Positions 42,905-51,330 of a stretch of 64,000 nucleotides of DNA are shown in pieces. A program made the translations under genes and the position numbers. The notes under the pieces were generated by a model. It was not told the origin of the DNA, searched no databases, and was given only the letters and a program-made list of their open reading frames with translations. This stretch comes from Natronorubrum bangense (lineage in GTDB: Archaea > Halobacteriota > Halobacteria > Halobacteriales > Natrialbaceae), in the NCBI RefSeq assembly GCF_004799645.1, contig NZ_CP031305.1:1922001-1986000 (forward strand), written 5' to 3'. The stretch's first letter is position 1. Every line of letters starts with the position of its first letter.

Positions 42905-43008
42905 CAGGTCGTCCCGGAGCGGCCCGTCTCGAGTCGCAACGGCGTGTTTACGCTCTCGAACTGACAGCCGGAGTCGGTTTTATTAGTGTGGTATGTGATG
43001 ACTTTACC

Positions 43009-43434
43009 ATGCATCGCGTCTTAGTCCCCGTCGACACGAACGAGGATCGAGCGATCGCCCAGGCCAGATACGTCACTTCACTGCCAGACGCGTCCGAGTC
43101 GGTCGAGGCGTATCTCCTGTTCATTTTCACCGATGATAGCGAGGACCTGCCCAAGGATTTCAAACAGTTCAAATCGGCATCGCGAATCGGTTCTGTCCGG
43201 CGAGCACAAGAACACCTCGAGGACCACGACATCGACGTCACCGTCCTCGAGGGCAGCGGTGACGTCGAGGAAGGCGACATCTTAGCGCGGGCCGACGAGT
43301 ACGATGTCGATGCGATCGTCCTCGGTGGGCGGAAACGCTCACCGGTCGGGAAGGCGGTGTTCGGCAGCGTCACCCAGTCCGTGATCTTGAACACTGATCT
43401 CCCGGTCGTCGTGACCGGCGGCAGCGGCGACTGA
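43009..43434 (+). CDS. Universal stress protein (UspA) family
   Basis: The product is 141 residues. It starts MHRVLVPVDTNEDRAIAQAR and contains the C-terminal ATP-binding-like motif VLGGRKRSPVGKAVFGSVTQ followed by VILNTDLPVVVTGG. The glycine spacing (G-x2-K/R-x4-G-x9-G-S/T) follows the ATP-binding UspA subclass. UspA proteins respond to stress and may bind ATP or AMP. The ATG at 43009 lies about 33 bases after a TATA-like GGTTTTATTAG, so a short-leader or leaderless transcript is probable. Confidence 0.88.
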   Translation: MHRVLVPVDTNEDRAIAQARYVTSLPDASESVEAYLLFIFTDDSEDLPKDFKQFKSASRIGSVRRAQEHLEDHDIDVTVLEGSGDVEEGDILARADEYDVDAIVLGGRKRSPVGKAVFGSVTQSVILNTDLPVVVTGGSGD

Positions 43435-43657
43435 TCGGGTCTCGAGCGCTTCTGGAGCGATCTCTCGGTGTACGCACGTGACAGCTACACGCACAGTTCA
43501 TCCGCTCGTCCGTCGTCTCCTGTTCGACGGTTGTGGTTGCTCAGTGATTGATGCGGTGCGTGTTGCGGGACGACTGCAACCGGCTGTGCAGCGCTGTAGT
43601 CTGGTCGAAGCCGTCTGCCAGCCGAGTAACGCACAACACTGTCGAGTTGCTGTGCGC

Positions 43658-45106
43658 TCAGTGTCCGTCCTCGTCGAGATTTATCGCGATATTTTTGGTC
43701 TGGAGGTACGAATCGAGCGCCTCGAGGCCTTTCTCGCGACCGATTCCGCTCTGTTTCATCCCACCGAACGGCGTTTCGACCGAGCCGCCGAACCACTCGT
43801 TTACGTAGACGCCGCCGGCGTCGATCTCGCGAGCCACGCCGAGCGCTTGCGTGATATCTCGAGAGAACACGCCACCTGTCAGTCCGAACTCGACGCCGTT
43901 GGCGATCTCGAGCGCCTCCGTGCGATCCGCGAACGGAATCACCGCAAGCACTGGCCCGAAAATCTCCTCTTGAGCGATCCGCATCTCGGGTTCGACGTCC
44001 GAGAAAACTGTCGGCGGGACGAAATGGCCGTCGCCGTCGAGCGGTTCGCCGCCAGTTTCGAGTGTCGCTCCTTCCTCGAGCCCGGTCTCGATGTAGTCGA
44101 CGACCGTCTCGAAGTGCTCGGCGTGGTTGAGCGGTCCCATATCCGGATCGTCCGTACCCGGACCGAGGTCGTACGACACAGCGTGGTCGACGAGTAACTC
44201 GATGAACTCGTCGTAGATCGATTCGTGAACGAGCGCCCGATCGGCCGCAGAACAGATCTGACCGGCGTTCGTAAAGATGCCCGTCGCGATCCAGAACGCC
44301 GCCTCGTCCAGATCCGCGTCGGGCATGACGATCGCCGGGTTCTTCCCGCCGAGCTCGAGTGTGACAGGGGTAATCGTCTCCGCTGCGGCTTTCATCACGG
44401 CCTGGCCCGTCGGCACGCTGCCGGTGAACGTGAGTTGGTCGACACCGTCGTGTGACGTCAGTGCGACACCGGGCTCTGTCCCGCCGGTGACGACGTTTAC
44501 GACGCCGTCAGGAACGCCGGTGTCTCGACAGAGCGCCGCCAGATGAAGCGCCGACAGCGGTGTCGTCGGGGCCGGTTTCACCACGACCGTGTTTCCGGCC
44601 GCCAGAGCAGGTGCAACTCCTCGAGCAGTGATGCTCAATGGGAAGTTCCACGGAATGATCTGGCCGCTGACGCCGTAGGGCTCTCGAACGGTCATATCGA
44701 GCGTCTCGTCACCGCGTGGAATGCTCTTGCCCTCGAGTTTGTCGGCTGCGCCGGCGTAGTACTCGAAGTATCGGGCCGCGTCTTCCACGTCGCTTTGGGC
44801 CTGCGTCAGCGGTTTCCCCTGATCACGGCTTTCGATTTGCGCGAGGTCGTCGGCGTTAGCTCGGATCTGTGTCGCGATATCCTGAAGGATCTGTCCTCGT
44901 TCGACGGGTGTCTTCGAACGCCACGCCGACACTGCCTCGCGAGCCGCGCCGACCGCTCGGTCGACGTCAGCCGTGGTTGCTTGGGCGAACTTCGCGATAG
45001 GCTCGCCGGTTGCGGGATCGTTCGTCACGAGAGCGTTGTCTGTCGATGCGGGTACCGATTCACCGTCGATGTGGAGCTGGTAGTGGTCGTTGAGATTCAT
45101 GATCAT
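43658..45106 (-). CDS. NAD(P)-dependent aldehyde dehydrogenase (succinate-semialdehyde-type)
   Basis: The product is 482 residues. Family motifs are PWNFPLSITARGVAPALAAG (cofactor-binding), LTFTGSVPTGQAVM, the catalytic Glu in TLELGGKNPAIVMPDADLDE, the nucleophile Cys in FTNAGQICSAADRALVHE and EEIFGPVLAVIPF. It oxidises an aldehyde to the acid; the nearest named types are succinate-semialdehyde and betaine/lactaldehyde dehydrogenases. Two ATGs compete (45104-45106 and 45098-45100); the first is used. Upstream lies a 12-base inverted repeat pair (45193-45259) that could be its operator. It is convergent with the UspA gene at 43434. Confidence 0.92.
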   Translation of the reverse strand: MIMNLNDHYQLHIDGESVPASTDNALVTNDPATGEPIAKFAQATTADVDRAVGAAREAVSAWRSKTPVERGQILQDIATQIRANADDLAQIESRDQGKPLTQAQSDVEDAARYFEYYAGAADKLEGKSIPRGDETLDMTVREPYGVSGQIIPWNFPLSITARGVAPALAAGNTVVVKPAPTTPLSALHLAALCRDTGVPDGVVNVVTGGTEPGVALTSHDGVDQLTFTGSVPTGQAVMKAAAETITPVTLELGGKNPAIVMPDADLDEAAFWIATGIFTNAGQICSAADRALVHESIYDEFIELLVDHAVSYDLGPGTDDPDMGPLNHAEHFETVVDYIETGLEEGATLETGGEPLDGDGHFVPPTVFSDVEPEMRIAQEEIFGPVLAVIPFADRTEALEIANGVEFGLTGGVFSRDITQALGVAREIDAGGVYVNEWFGGSVETPFGGMKQSGIGREKGLEALDSYLQTKNIAINLDEDGH

Positions 45107-45467
45107 ACGTGCGCTGGCAGTGGCACAGCGGAATACGCTGGGTTCGCTTGCACCACCCCTCTAATCGGGCCAAAGGAACTGTGACAGATAGCGTTATTGG
45201 TTACTTGCCCAACAAATAAACCCCTAGTAGTTTCATTTCGACCATCAGTGACCAATAACGAACCCAATGGCGGTTACACGACGATGCGAGATCGACACCC
45301 CATATTCGATGTTATCGGCGTGACATACCGAGCATCTCGGCTGCGACCGTCCTCGGTGGTCAGTCGCGAATCTCCGCCGGTACCGAGAAACGTAAGACAC
45401 GTTCGACGGCGTTGATACCCGCTTCCGGTTTACAGAGCCTTATCAGCTAGCCGGTGAATGCGAACGT
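45107..45467. other. Divergent intergenic control region
   Basis: This 361-base spacer separates the aldehyde dehydrogenase from the plus-strand SDR. It holds the spaced inverted repeat described separately, an AT-rich tract (AACAAATAAACCCCTAGTAG) on the dehydrogenase side and a TTTACAGAG element before the SDR. No coding sequence is evident. Confidence 0.55.
45193..45259. promoter_or_regulatory. Spaced inverted repeat upstream of the aldehyde dehydrogenase
   Basis: GTTATTGGTTAC at 45193-45204 and GTGACCAATAAC at 45248-45259 are complementary at 11 of 12 positions, separated by 43 bases of AT-rich sequence. The arrangement suggests a pair of regulator half sites flanking a promoter, about 90-150 bases upstream of the dehydrogenase start. 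The regulator is unknown. Confidence 0.4.
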
Positions 45468-46331
45468 ATGACAGTGTCCCAACCGGATCTCTCCGGACAG
45501 ACGGCGTTTATTACGGGAACGACACGCGGCATCGGCAAATCGATCGCGCTTGCGCTGGCCGAGCAGGGCTGTAACATCGTCTCGACCGGCAAGACGAGCG
45601 AAGAAGACGACGACTACGCGGATAGCGACCTCGAGGGCTCGATCGAGCAGACGGCTCGCGAAGCCAGGGATCACGGTGTCGAGGCGTTGGCGCTCAAACT
45701 CGACGTTCGCGACGAGGCAGCCGTCGAGGCCGCAGCAGAGCGTGCAATCGAGGAGTTCGGCACGGTCAACATCGTCATCAACAACGCGAGTGCGATCCAG
45801 CTTGCGACCGTCGAGGAGCTACCACCCAAGCGGTTCGATCTGCTGACTGACGTGAACGTGCGAGGGACGTATCTCACCTCGAGGGCCTTCGCCGACCACC
45901 TGCGCGAGGTCGACAACGCGTGGCTGCTGACGAACGCGCCGCCAGTTGGGATCGACCGCTCGCCGGGTTCGGGACCGTACGCGTGGTCGAAACTCGGGAT
46001 GACGTTCATCACGCTGTCGCTTGCGAGTGAACTCGGTGGCGACGACGTCGGCTGTAACGCCTTCTGGCCTGTGACCGCGATCGATACGCGTGCCACGCGG
46101 TACTTCGGGATGGGAACCGAAGACGACTGGCGCACCCCCGAGATCGTCAGCGACACCGTCCTCGAGATCCTCAGCCGTGACCCATCCGAGTTCACCGGCA
46201 ACAGCGTCTACGACGAGGAACTCCTCCGAGAGGCTGGCGTTGACGACTTCTCGACGTACAACCTGACGGAGGGCGATCCGGCCCCAACCTCGGCACAGCT
46301 GTTCGATCCCGACTACCGTCGGTCGGAATAG
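45468..46331 (+). CDS. Short-chain dehydrogenase, HSDL2/citronellol-dehydrogenase-like
   Basis: The product is 287 residues. It has the SDR cofactor motif TGTTRGIGKSIALALAEQG, an INNASAI box, and GPYAWSKLGMTF in the YxxxK position (YAWSK). The sequence around DYADSDLEGSIEQTAREARD matches the HSDL2/AtuG-like group of longer SDRs that act on branched or terpenoid alcohols or hydroxyacyl-CoA. Substrate and physiological role are unknown. The ATG at 45468 is close to the conserved N terminus. It is followed by a UspA gene 115 bases away. Confidence 0.85.
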   Translation: MTVSQPDLSGQTAFITGTTRGIGKSIALALAEQGCNIVSTGKTSEEDDDYADSDLEGSIEQTAREARDHGVEALALKLDVRDEAAVEAAAERAIEEFGTVNIVINNASAIQLATVEELPPKRFDLLTDVNVRGTYLTSRAFADHLREVDNAWLLTNAPPVGIDRSPGSGPYAWSKLGMTFITLSLASELGGDDVGCNAFWPVTAIDTRATRYFGMGTEDDWRTPEIVSDTVLEILSRDPSEFTGNSVYDEELLREAGVDDFSTYNLTEGDPAPTSAQLFDPDYRRSE

Positions 46332-46446
46332 TTCGTTCTCGTTATCTCTACAGCTCGAGCTGCTGTGGCGTCACGAATTAGCTGCCAACGGAGCAAAACC
46401 GTCGAAACGCCTATTGAGGGGCGAGATAATATCACAGACGATACTG

Positions 46447-46893
46447 ATGTACGACCGGATACTCGTGCCGACGGACGGAAGCGACCCAGCCACCGCCGCA
46501 ATCGAGGAGGCAATCGAACTCGCCACACAGAACGACGCAGAACTCCACGCGCTGTACGTCGTCGAGCCCATTCCGCTCGGCGGCTTCTCGGCCGGTGCAG
46601 AACCAGCGTCGGCCGAGTGGGGTGACGTCGTCGAAAGACAGCGAGACGAAGGAAACGCTGCGACCGCCGAGATCGCCGAACTGGCACGCGAACACGACCT
46701 CGAAGTCGTCGAAGCGATCGAACACGGCAAGCCCAACGTCCAGATCCTCGAGTACGCCGACGAGCACGACATCGATGCGATCGTGATGGGAACCCACGGC
46801 CGATCCGGTGCGGATCGCCTAGTTCTCGGCAGCGTCACCGAAAAGGTCGTTCGAAAGAGCGACGTGCCCGTCCTCACTGTGCGGATGGGGTGA
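46447..46893 (+). CDS. Universal stress protein (UspA) family, second copy
   Basis: The product is 148 residues. It begins MYDRILVPTDGSDPATAAIE, a canonical UspA start, and the ATP-binding motif is VMGTHGRSGADRLVLGSVTE followed by VVRKSDVPVLTVRMG. It is more typical of the ATP-binding class than the copy at 43009. The last 20 bases overlap tail-to-tail with the spermidine-synthase-like gene on the other strand. The ATG at 46447 starts at the conserved strand; an in-frame upstream start is ignored. Confidence 0.9.
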   Translation: MYDRILVPTDGSDPATAAIEEAIELATQNDAELHALYVVEPIPLGGFSAGAEPASAEWGDVVERQRDEGNAATAEIAELAREHDLEVVEAIEHGKPNVQILEYADEHDIDAIVMGTHGRSGADRLVLGSVTEKVVRKSDVPVLTVRMG

Positions 46894-48523
46894 TGGAACC
46901 GGCTGACCACGGTCCGGTGTCGCCGCTGGCAGTGGCTTCGGGGCTGACGATGTGAGCCGGTGCGGTCGGCTCGCTCGAGCTCCCCTCGGTCTCCTCGATC
47001 ACGTACCGTTGGCCCAGCATGGGGTCGAGCAGGCTATCGACCTCGCCGCGGTCGTCCCGGAGGATGGGTGCGTCGTCGTCACCGGAATCGGCCATGTGGT
47101 TGTCGATCGCGCCCGACAGGTCGACGCCCAGCTCGCGATCGGCATTTCGTTCGGCGAGATCGGCCTCGCTGAACCCGCTCTCGTCGTTCGTGGCGACGAT
47201 CTGAATGTTCTGGATGGCACTCGAGTCTGAGGTCCGGAAGCTGTAGGTGTCCGGGAAGACCTCGTTCATTGTCCGCTGTTGGGCGTGATAGAACTCTGCG
47301 GCGGGGCCGCTCGGTGACGCGATGACGTTGGCGTGGAACACGCCGTCGTCAGCCAGTCGATCACTGACGAGGGTCATGAACTCGATGGTCGTCAGGTGGA
47401 ACGGGACCTGATCTTGCTTGTAGGCGTCGAGAACGATGACGTCGTACGTTTCGTCAGTGTGCTGGAGGAACTGCCGGCCATCGTCCGCGTGGGCGGTCAT
47501 CGTCTCGCTTTCCTCGAGGCCGAAGTATGCCTCGGCCGCGGCGGTAACGTCGGGATCGATCTCGACGACATCGACGGTGACGTCGTAGCGCTCCTCGAAA
47601 TCCTGCGGGCCGGTGTACCCGCCGCCACCGATGAACAGCACGCGGTCGACGTCGTCGATATCGTCGGTCATGAGCATCGGCAAGTGGAAGTATTCTGTGT
47701 ACTCGAAGACGTGGCGATCGGGCTCGCTGAGGTCGATTGCGCTGTGGCGAGCGCCATCGAGGTACATCGTCCGAATCTCGCCGTCGTCGACGATCTCAAG
47801 TTGCTGGTGGGCTGTCTGGGTCTGGTGGACGACGTCGCCGCGGTGGTCGTAGGCGACCGGCCCGACACCGGTTGCGGCGACGAGTAAGAGGACGACGACA
47901 GCGCTTGCGATGAGTGGCTTTCGCGAGACCGAAGGCAGGGTCAAAATAACGGCCGTCCCGACGAGGAGGACACCAAAGAGGAGGCCGATGGTATCGATGC
48001 TCATCGCTGGGATGAAGACGAATGTGGTCGCGGCCGAGCCGAGGATGCTCCCGATCGTCCCGAGGGCGTAGACGTGGCCGGACGCCTCGCCAGTTCCCGT
48101 TTTCTGTGAGAGTTCGGCGGCGTAGGGGCTGATGAAGCCGAGCAGATACGTCGGGGGACCGAACAGGATGATCGCAGCCGGGAGCGCGGCGTATCGCGGC
48201 GGCAACGCCAGTGTCGACGTCTGTATCAGAAGCAGCTCACTCGCGTAGATCACGATCGCGACGTACACTGCTGTCGCGAGCAACAGCCACGACATCTCCC
48301 GATTCGTCGCACCGCGTGCACGTTTGCCACCCTGCCAGTAGCCCAGGCTCAACGCCGCGAGCACGACTGTCAGAATGCCCCCAACGGTGTAGATGTGGCT
48401 GCCGAACTGTGGCGCGATGATCCGCACCGCAAGAATTTCGAGGCCCATACTGATGACCCCGGCGACGAAAACCGCGAGTTCGGGCTTTGTCGGCCGATAC
48501 GTCGCGGCGGTCCGCAACTCCAT
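46874..48523 (-). CDS. Membrane-fused spermidine synthase-like protein
   Basis: The product is 549 residues. About seven hydrophobic helices occupy residues 1-215 (including VISMGLEILAVRIIAPQFG and LPAAIILFGPPTYLLGFISP). A spermidine-synthase Rossmann domain follows, with RVLFIGGGGYTGPQDFE, VDVVEIDPDVTAAAEAYFGL, HADDGRQFLQ and YDVIVLDAYKQDQVPFHLTT. The C-terminal 80 residues are acidic and low-complexity. Such fused proteins occur widely in haloarchaea; whether they transfer an aminopropyl group is unproven. The ATG at 48521-48523 starts just before the first helix. The 3' end overlaps the UspA gene by 20 bases. Confidence 0.88.
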   Translation of the reverse strand: MELRTAATYRPTKPELAVFVAGVISMGLEILAVRIIAPQFGSHIYTVGGILTVVLAALSLGYWQGGKRARGATNREMSWLLLATAVYVAIVIYASELLLIQTSTLALPPRYAALPAAIILFGPPTYLLGFISPYAAELSQKTGTGEASGHVYALGTIGSILGSAATTFVFIPAMSIDTIGLLFGVLLVGTAVILTLPSVSRKPLIASAVVVLLLVAATGVGPVAYDHRGDVVHQTQTAHQQLEIVDDGEIRTMYLDGARHSAIDLSEPDRHVFEYTEYFHLPMLMTDDIDDVDRVLFIGGGGYTGPQDFEERYDVTVDVVEIDPDVTAAAEAYFGLEESETMTAHADDGRQFLQHTDETYDVIVLDAYKQDQVPFHLTTIEFMTLVSDRLADDGVFHANVIASPSGPAAEFYHAQQRTMNEVFPDTYSFRTSDSSAIQNIQIVATNDESGFSEADLAERNADRELGVDLSGAIDNHMADSGDDDAPILRDDRGEVDSLLDPMLGQRYVIEETEGSSSEPTAPAHIVSPEATASGDTGPWSAGSITPSAQ

Positions 48524-48622
48524 TAGCTGGGGTGAATAGATCCGTCCGTGAGTAGTTGTCGGCTCGTTGCAGGACTTTGCGTCCGACCGTGGGTAGCACT
48601 GACTCGCCCACAGCCGCCGTCA

Positions 48623-48844
48623 CTACCGCGTCATTACGTGCGTGAGCACGAACAACGTGACCGCCACGGCTGCAACGGTTGGCAGTCCGTACTCGAGGGC
48701 CCCGATGAGCGACCCACCCCAGACGATCATCACGGCAAACAGTAGCGAAAGGATCGCGTTCAGTATGACCAGTACGCGTGGGTCGCCGCGGGAGGACTCG
48801 AGGCCCTCCTGTAAGCCCTCTCGGTCAGTGTCGGGGTCAGCCAT
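48623..48844 (-). CDS. Small membrane protein, function unknown
   Basis: The product is 73 residues. After an acidic N-terminal 22 residues (MADPDTDREGLQEGLESSRG) it has two hydrophobic helices (VILNAILSLLFAVMIVWGG and LPTVAAVAVTLFVLTHVMT). Codon bias is haloarchaeal. It lies 99 bases upstream of the spermidine-synthase-like gene on the same strand and could be co-transcribed. No family is recognised. Confidence 0.62.
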   Translation of the reverse strand: MADPDTDREGLQEGLESSRGDPRVLVILNAILSLLFAVMIVWGGSLIGALEYGLPTVAAVAVTLFVLTHVMTR

Positions 48845-48964
48845 GCCGGGATACGGGACCGTTGCTCACTTAGCCGTTTCCCTGTGTGTATCGCCTATCC
48901 GAGCCGCCAGCATCGGCAGGCGGCGACACCGGCATTTATGCCAACTCCCCCGAACGTGGTCGAT

Positions 48965-49372
48965 ATGCAGGAGGTAACGGTGTCTCGAGTCGTCGATGCG
49001 TCGCCCGTCGTCGTCTCGCGCTGGCTCGACCCACCGACGATCGTCGAAGCGGAGGGAAGTTTCACTGTCGAGACGATTGACGACCAGGCCGACGCCACCA
49101 TCGTCGTCGCCAGCGGGCCCGGGATGCAGCTGCCGCTGCGTTTCGAAGAGCGTGACGGTGGAGTCTACTACACACAGGAGGGCGAACAGGGACCGTTCTC
49201 CCACATGGAGACGTGGATCGACATCGAGGACGTGGCCGACGGCACGCAGGTCACGTTTCGGTCGTCAGTCTCGCTTGCGGCACCGCTGCCCTTCGGCGAC
49301 CGGATCGCCGCCTGGAAACGGAAAGGCGAACTCACGCGCGCACTCGAGACGCTCGAGGCTGCACTCGGGTAA
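48965..49372 (+). CDS. SRPBCC (START/Bet v1-like) family protein
   Basis: The product is 135 residues of the polyketide-cyclase/CoxG-like hydrophobic-cavity fold: it opens MQEVTVSRVVDASPVVVSRW, has an ERDGGVYYTQEGEQGPFSH strand and DGTQVTFRSSVSLAAPLPF, and ends with the long helix of the fold. Such proteins bind hydrophobic ligands. The ATG at 48965 lies about 27 bases after GGCATTTATGCC, fitting a leaderless transcript; an in-frame ATG nine codons upstream is less likely. It is convergent with the CobW gene. Confidence 0.75.
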   Translation: MQEVTVSRVVDASPVVVSRWLDPPTIVEAEGSFTVETIDDQADATIVVASGPGMQLPLRFEERDGGVYYTQEGEQGPFSHMETWIDIEDVADGTQVTFRSSVSLAAPLPFGDRIAAWKRKGELTRALETLEAALG

Positions 49373-49396
49373 CGAATCGTCGGTGGGCGCTGGTTC

Positions 49397-50653
49397 TCAG
49401 GGCTCCCGAAGCACCACGTCCACGTCCTCGTCGTTCGGAAACGGGTTCTCGAGGGCGGCCGCCTGGTCCCACTCTTCGTCCGTAACCAGACAGTCCTCGA
49501 GTGCCGACCGCAGCGCCGTCTCCTGGGTGTCGGTGCCGATGAAGACCAGTTCCGTCTGCCGGTCGCCGTGCTCGTCGTGCCAGTCGAGGTCGGGTCGGTT
49601 GGACCGGTACAGATCCTGTTTTATTTCGGGGAGTGCGGCGATCCACGGTCCTCTGACGCTCGCTCGAATCGACGGGCCAGCCTGGGAGACGTCCACTTTG
49701 ACGTCTCGACCGGCGAGCCACGTGATGCCTTTCGATCGGATGATACTCGAGGGGAGGTCCTCGAGAAACGCCGCAAACCGCTCGGGATGAAACGGCCGGC
49801 GCGCACGGAACACGAACGAGTCGACGCCGTAGCGCTCGTCAGGATGGCGGTGGTCGTGTTCGTGGTGGTCGTCGTCGTGACTGTGATGATCGTGGTCGTG
49901 CTCGTCATCATCATGGTCGTGGTCGTGCTCGTCGGCCAGCGCGTGCTGCCAGCCAGCTAACTCGCCCATTCGGCCGGCGTCGAACAGGTCGACCCCGAGG
50001 AGACGATCGGGATCGACTGCGCTGAATTCCGTTCGGATCGTCTCGGCCTCAGGCTGGAGTGCCTTGACGAGTGTCTCTGCCTCCTCGAGTTCCGACGGCT
50101 CACAGAGATCTGTCTTGTTGAGAACAACGAGGTTTGCGACCTCGAGTTGCTCGATCAGCAGATCTGCGAGTGGGCGTGTCTCGTCGTCGCCGTCTGTCCC
50201 CTCGCCGCGGCGTTCGGGGACGCCCTCGCCAGCGAACGTATCGAGAAAGAGCCGTGTGTCGAGGACGGTCACGAGCGCGTCGATCTCGTAGCTGGCCGCG
50301 ACCCGTGAAGCGGTCGTAAACAGCCGTGCGACCGGTTCGGGCTCGGAGATCCCCGAGGACTCGACGAGCAAATGATCGAACGATCGTTCACGAGCCAGTC
50401 GGACGACCGCGGTCTCGAGGTCGTCCTGGAGTTCACAGCAGATACAGCCGTTCGACAGTTCGGCGACGCCGCCAGCGTCGAGATCCGAGCCGTCGGCGAC
50501 CAGGTCAGCGTCGACGTTGACCGATCCCATATCGTTGACCAGCACGGCGAGGTCACGGCCGCCGGCGTTTTCGAGGAGGTGATTGAGCAGCGTCGTTTTG
50601 CCCGCACCGAGGCTCCCAGAGAGAACGGTGACGGGGATCTCGTTTGAGTGCAT
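49397..50653 (-). CDS. CobW/ZNG1-type G3E GTPase metallochaperone with a His-rich loop
   Basis: The product is 418 residues. The P-loop is LSGSLGAGKTTLLNHLLENA (about residues 11-30), the metal motif CxCC is in SNGCICCELQDDLE (Cys70, 72, 73), the GTP-specificity motif is VVLNKTDL, and ESSGISEPEPVA is the G3E motif. A stretch of about 30 residues (241-271) made almost only of His and Asp lies between the GTPase and C-terminal CobW domains and should bind zinc, cobalt or nickel. The family delivers metal ions to target enzymes. The ATG at 50651-50653 gives the right start; the frame above is not coding. It has no metalloenzyme neighbour to hint at its client. Confidence 0.92.
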   Translation of the reverse strand: MHSNEIPVTVLSGSLGAGKTTLLNHLLENAGGRDLAVLVNDMGSVNVDADLVADGSDLDAGGVAELSNGCICCELQDDLETAVVRLARERSFDHLLVESSGISEPEPVARLFTTASRVAASYEIDALVTVLDTRLFLDTFAGEGVPERRGEGTDGDDETRPLADLLIEQLEVANLVVLNKTDLCEPSELEEAETLVKALQPEAETIRTEFSAVDPDRLLGVDLFDAGRMGELAGWQHALADEHDHDHDDDEHDHDHHSHDDDHHEHDHRHPDERYGVDSFVFRARRPFHPERFAAFLEDLPSSIIRSKGITWLAGRDVKVDVSQAGPSIRASVRGPWIAALPEIKQDLYRSNRPDLDWHDEHGDRQTELVFIGTDTQETALRSALEDCLVTDEEWDQAAALENPFPNDEDVDVVLREP

Positions 50654-51030
50654 ACCGAGTGGTTGTGACTCGAGCGCAAAGAAGCGTCGTCTCACTGCTT
50701 CGACACCGTGTGTCACGCGGCAGCGACTTCGGTCTACGTGGTGACTGGTGAGTGGACTGTCAGTATCCGATGCTGTTATTAGCCCGCAGTTTCGACTGCT
50801 ACCCACGGGAGCATTGGCATCGCAAGACACACCACCAACTCCCGTTTTCACGACATCGTGACGGTGCCGAGTCGTGACGCCGTGTGCCCGTGTGGCAACG
50901 GCTACTGTGGTGGGAGCCGGTAGGCATGTTACCGTTTGCGGTCGACACTGGTAACTGTTCGGCAGACACCCGTCTGACGAGCGGCCCGGACGCGACATAC
51001 TTTTGTCTCCGGGCCCGAGCATGACCGACG
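50654..51030. other. Divergent spacer, no gene seen
   Basis: This 377-base region separates the CobW gene and the ArsA operon. No frame shows coding bias. Around 50770-50805 there is a faint similarity (GCAGTTTCGACTGCTACC) to the arm of the palindromic element found at 17358, too weak to call a copy. A TACTTTTGTC element 25-30 bases before 51031 may be the promoter of the ArsA operon. Confidence 0.5.
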
Positions 51031-51327
51031 ATGACACTCGCCGATCGGATCGAATCCTTCCGCGCCACGCTCGAGGAGTGGCTTCGCGGACTCTATCATG
51101 GGATGTTCACGCATCCAGCGTACGAGAAGATCGAGGCCGAAGCCGAGGACACAGAGGACGCGTTCATGCTCGCGTGTTTCCCCGACGCCTTTGGCATTCC
51201 AAGCCCAGTCTCGTACTATACGGCTGAACTCCTGCCCTATCTCGAGGACGAATACCAGTCCTGGGAGCGTCGAATGTGGGATCGACAGTCCGTCATCGAG
51301 CGCAAGGGCCACCAGTATCATTTCTAA
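51031..51327 (+). CDS. Conserved haloarchaeal 98-residue protein paired with an ArsA/Get3 ATPase
   Basis: The product is 98 residues, acidic and largely helical, with conserved aromatic residues (EEWLRGLYHGMFTHPAYEK, FMLACFPDAFGIPSPVSYYT, LEDEYQSWERRMWDRQSV). No catalytic motif is visible. It ends three bases before the ATPase start, so the two are one transcript and probably translationally linked. In haloarchaea such small partners sit beside ArsA-type ATPases; a role as cofactor or client adaptor is inferred from this linkage only. A TATA-like ACATACTTTTG lies about 30 bases upstream of the ATG. Confidence 0.8.
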   Translation: MTLADRIESFRATLEEWLRGLYHGMFTHPAYEKIEAEAEDTEDAFMLACFPDAFGIPSPVSYYTAELLPYLEDEYQSWERRMWDRQSVIERKGHQYHF

Positions 51328-51330
51328 TCG

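Noticed and set aside
49829..49951. Repetitive DNA (runs of GTGGTCGTG-type sequence) suggesting a tandem repeat or CRISPR-like array
   Set aside because: It encodes the His/Asp-rich loop of the CobW GTPase on the minus strand; there are no spacers or regular direct repeats.
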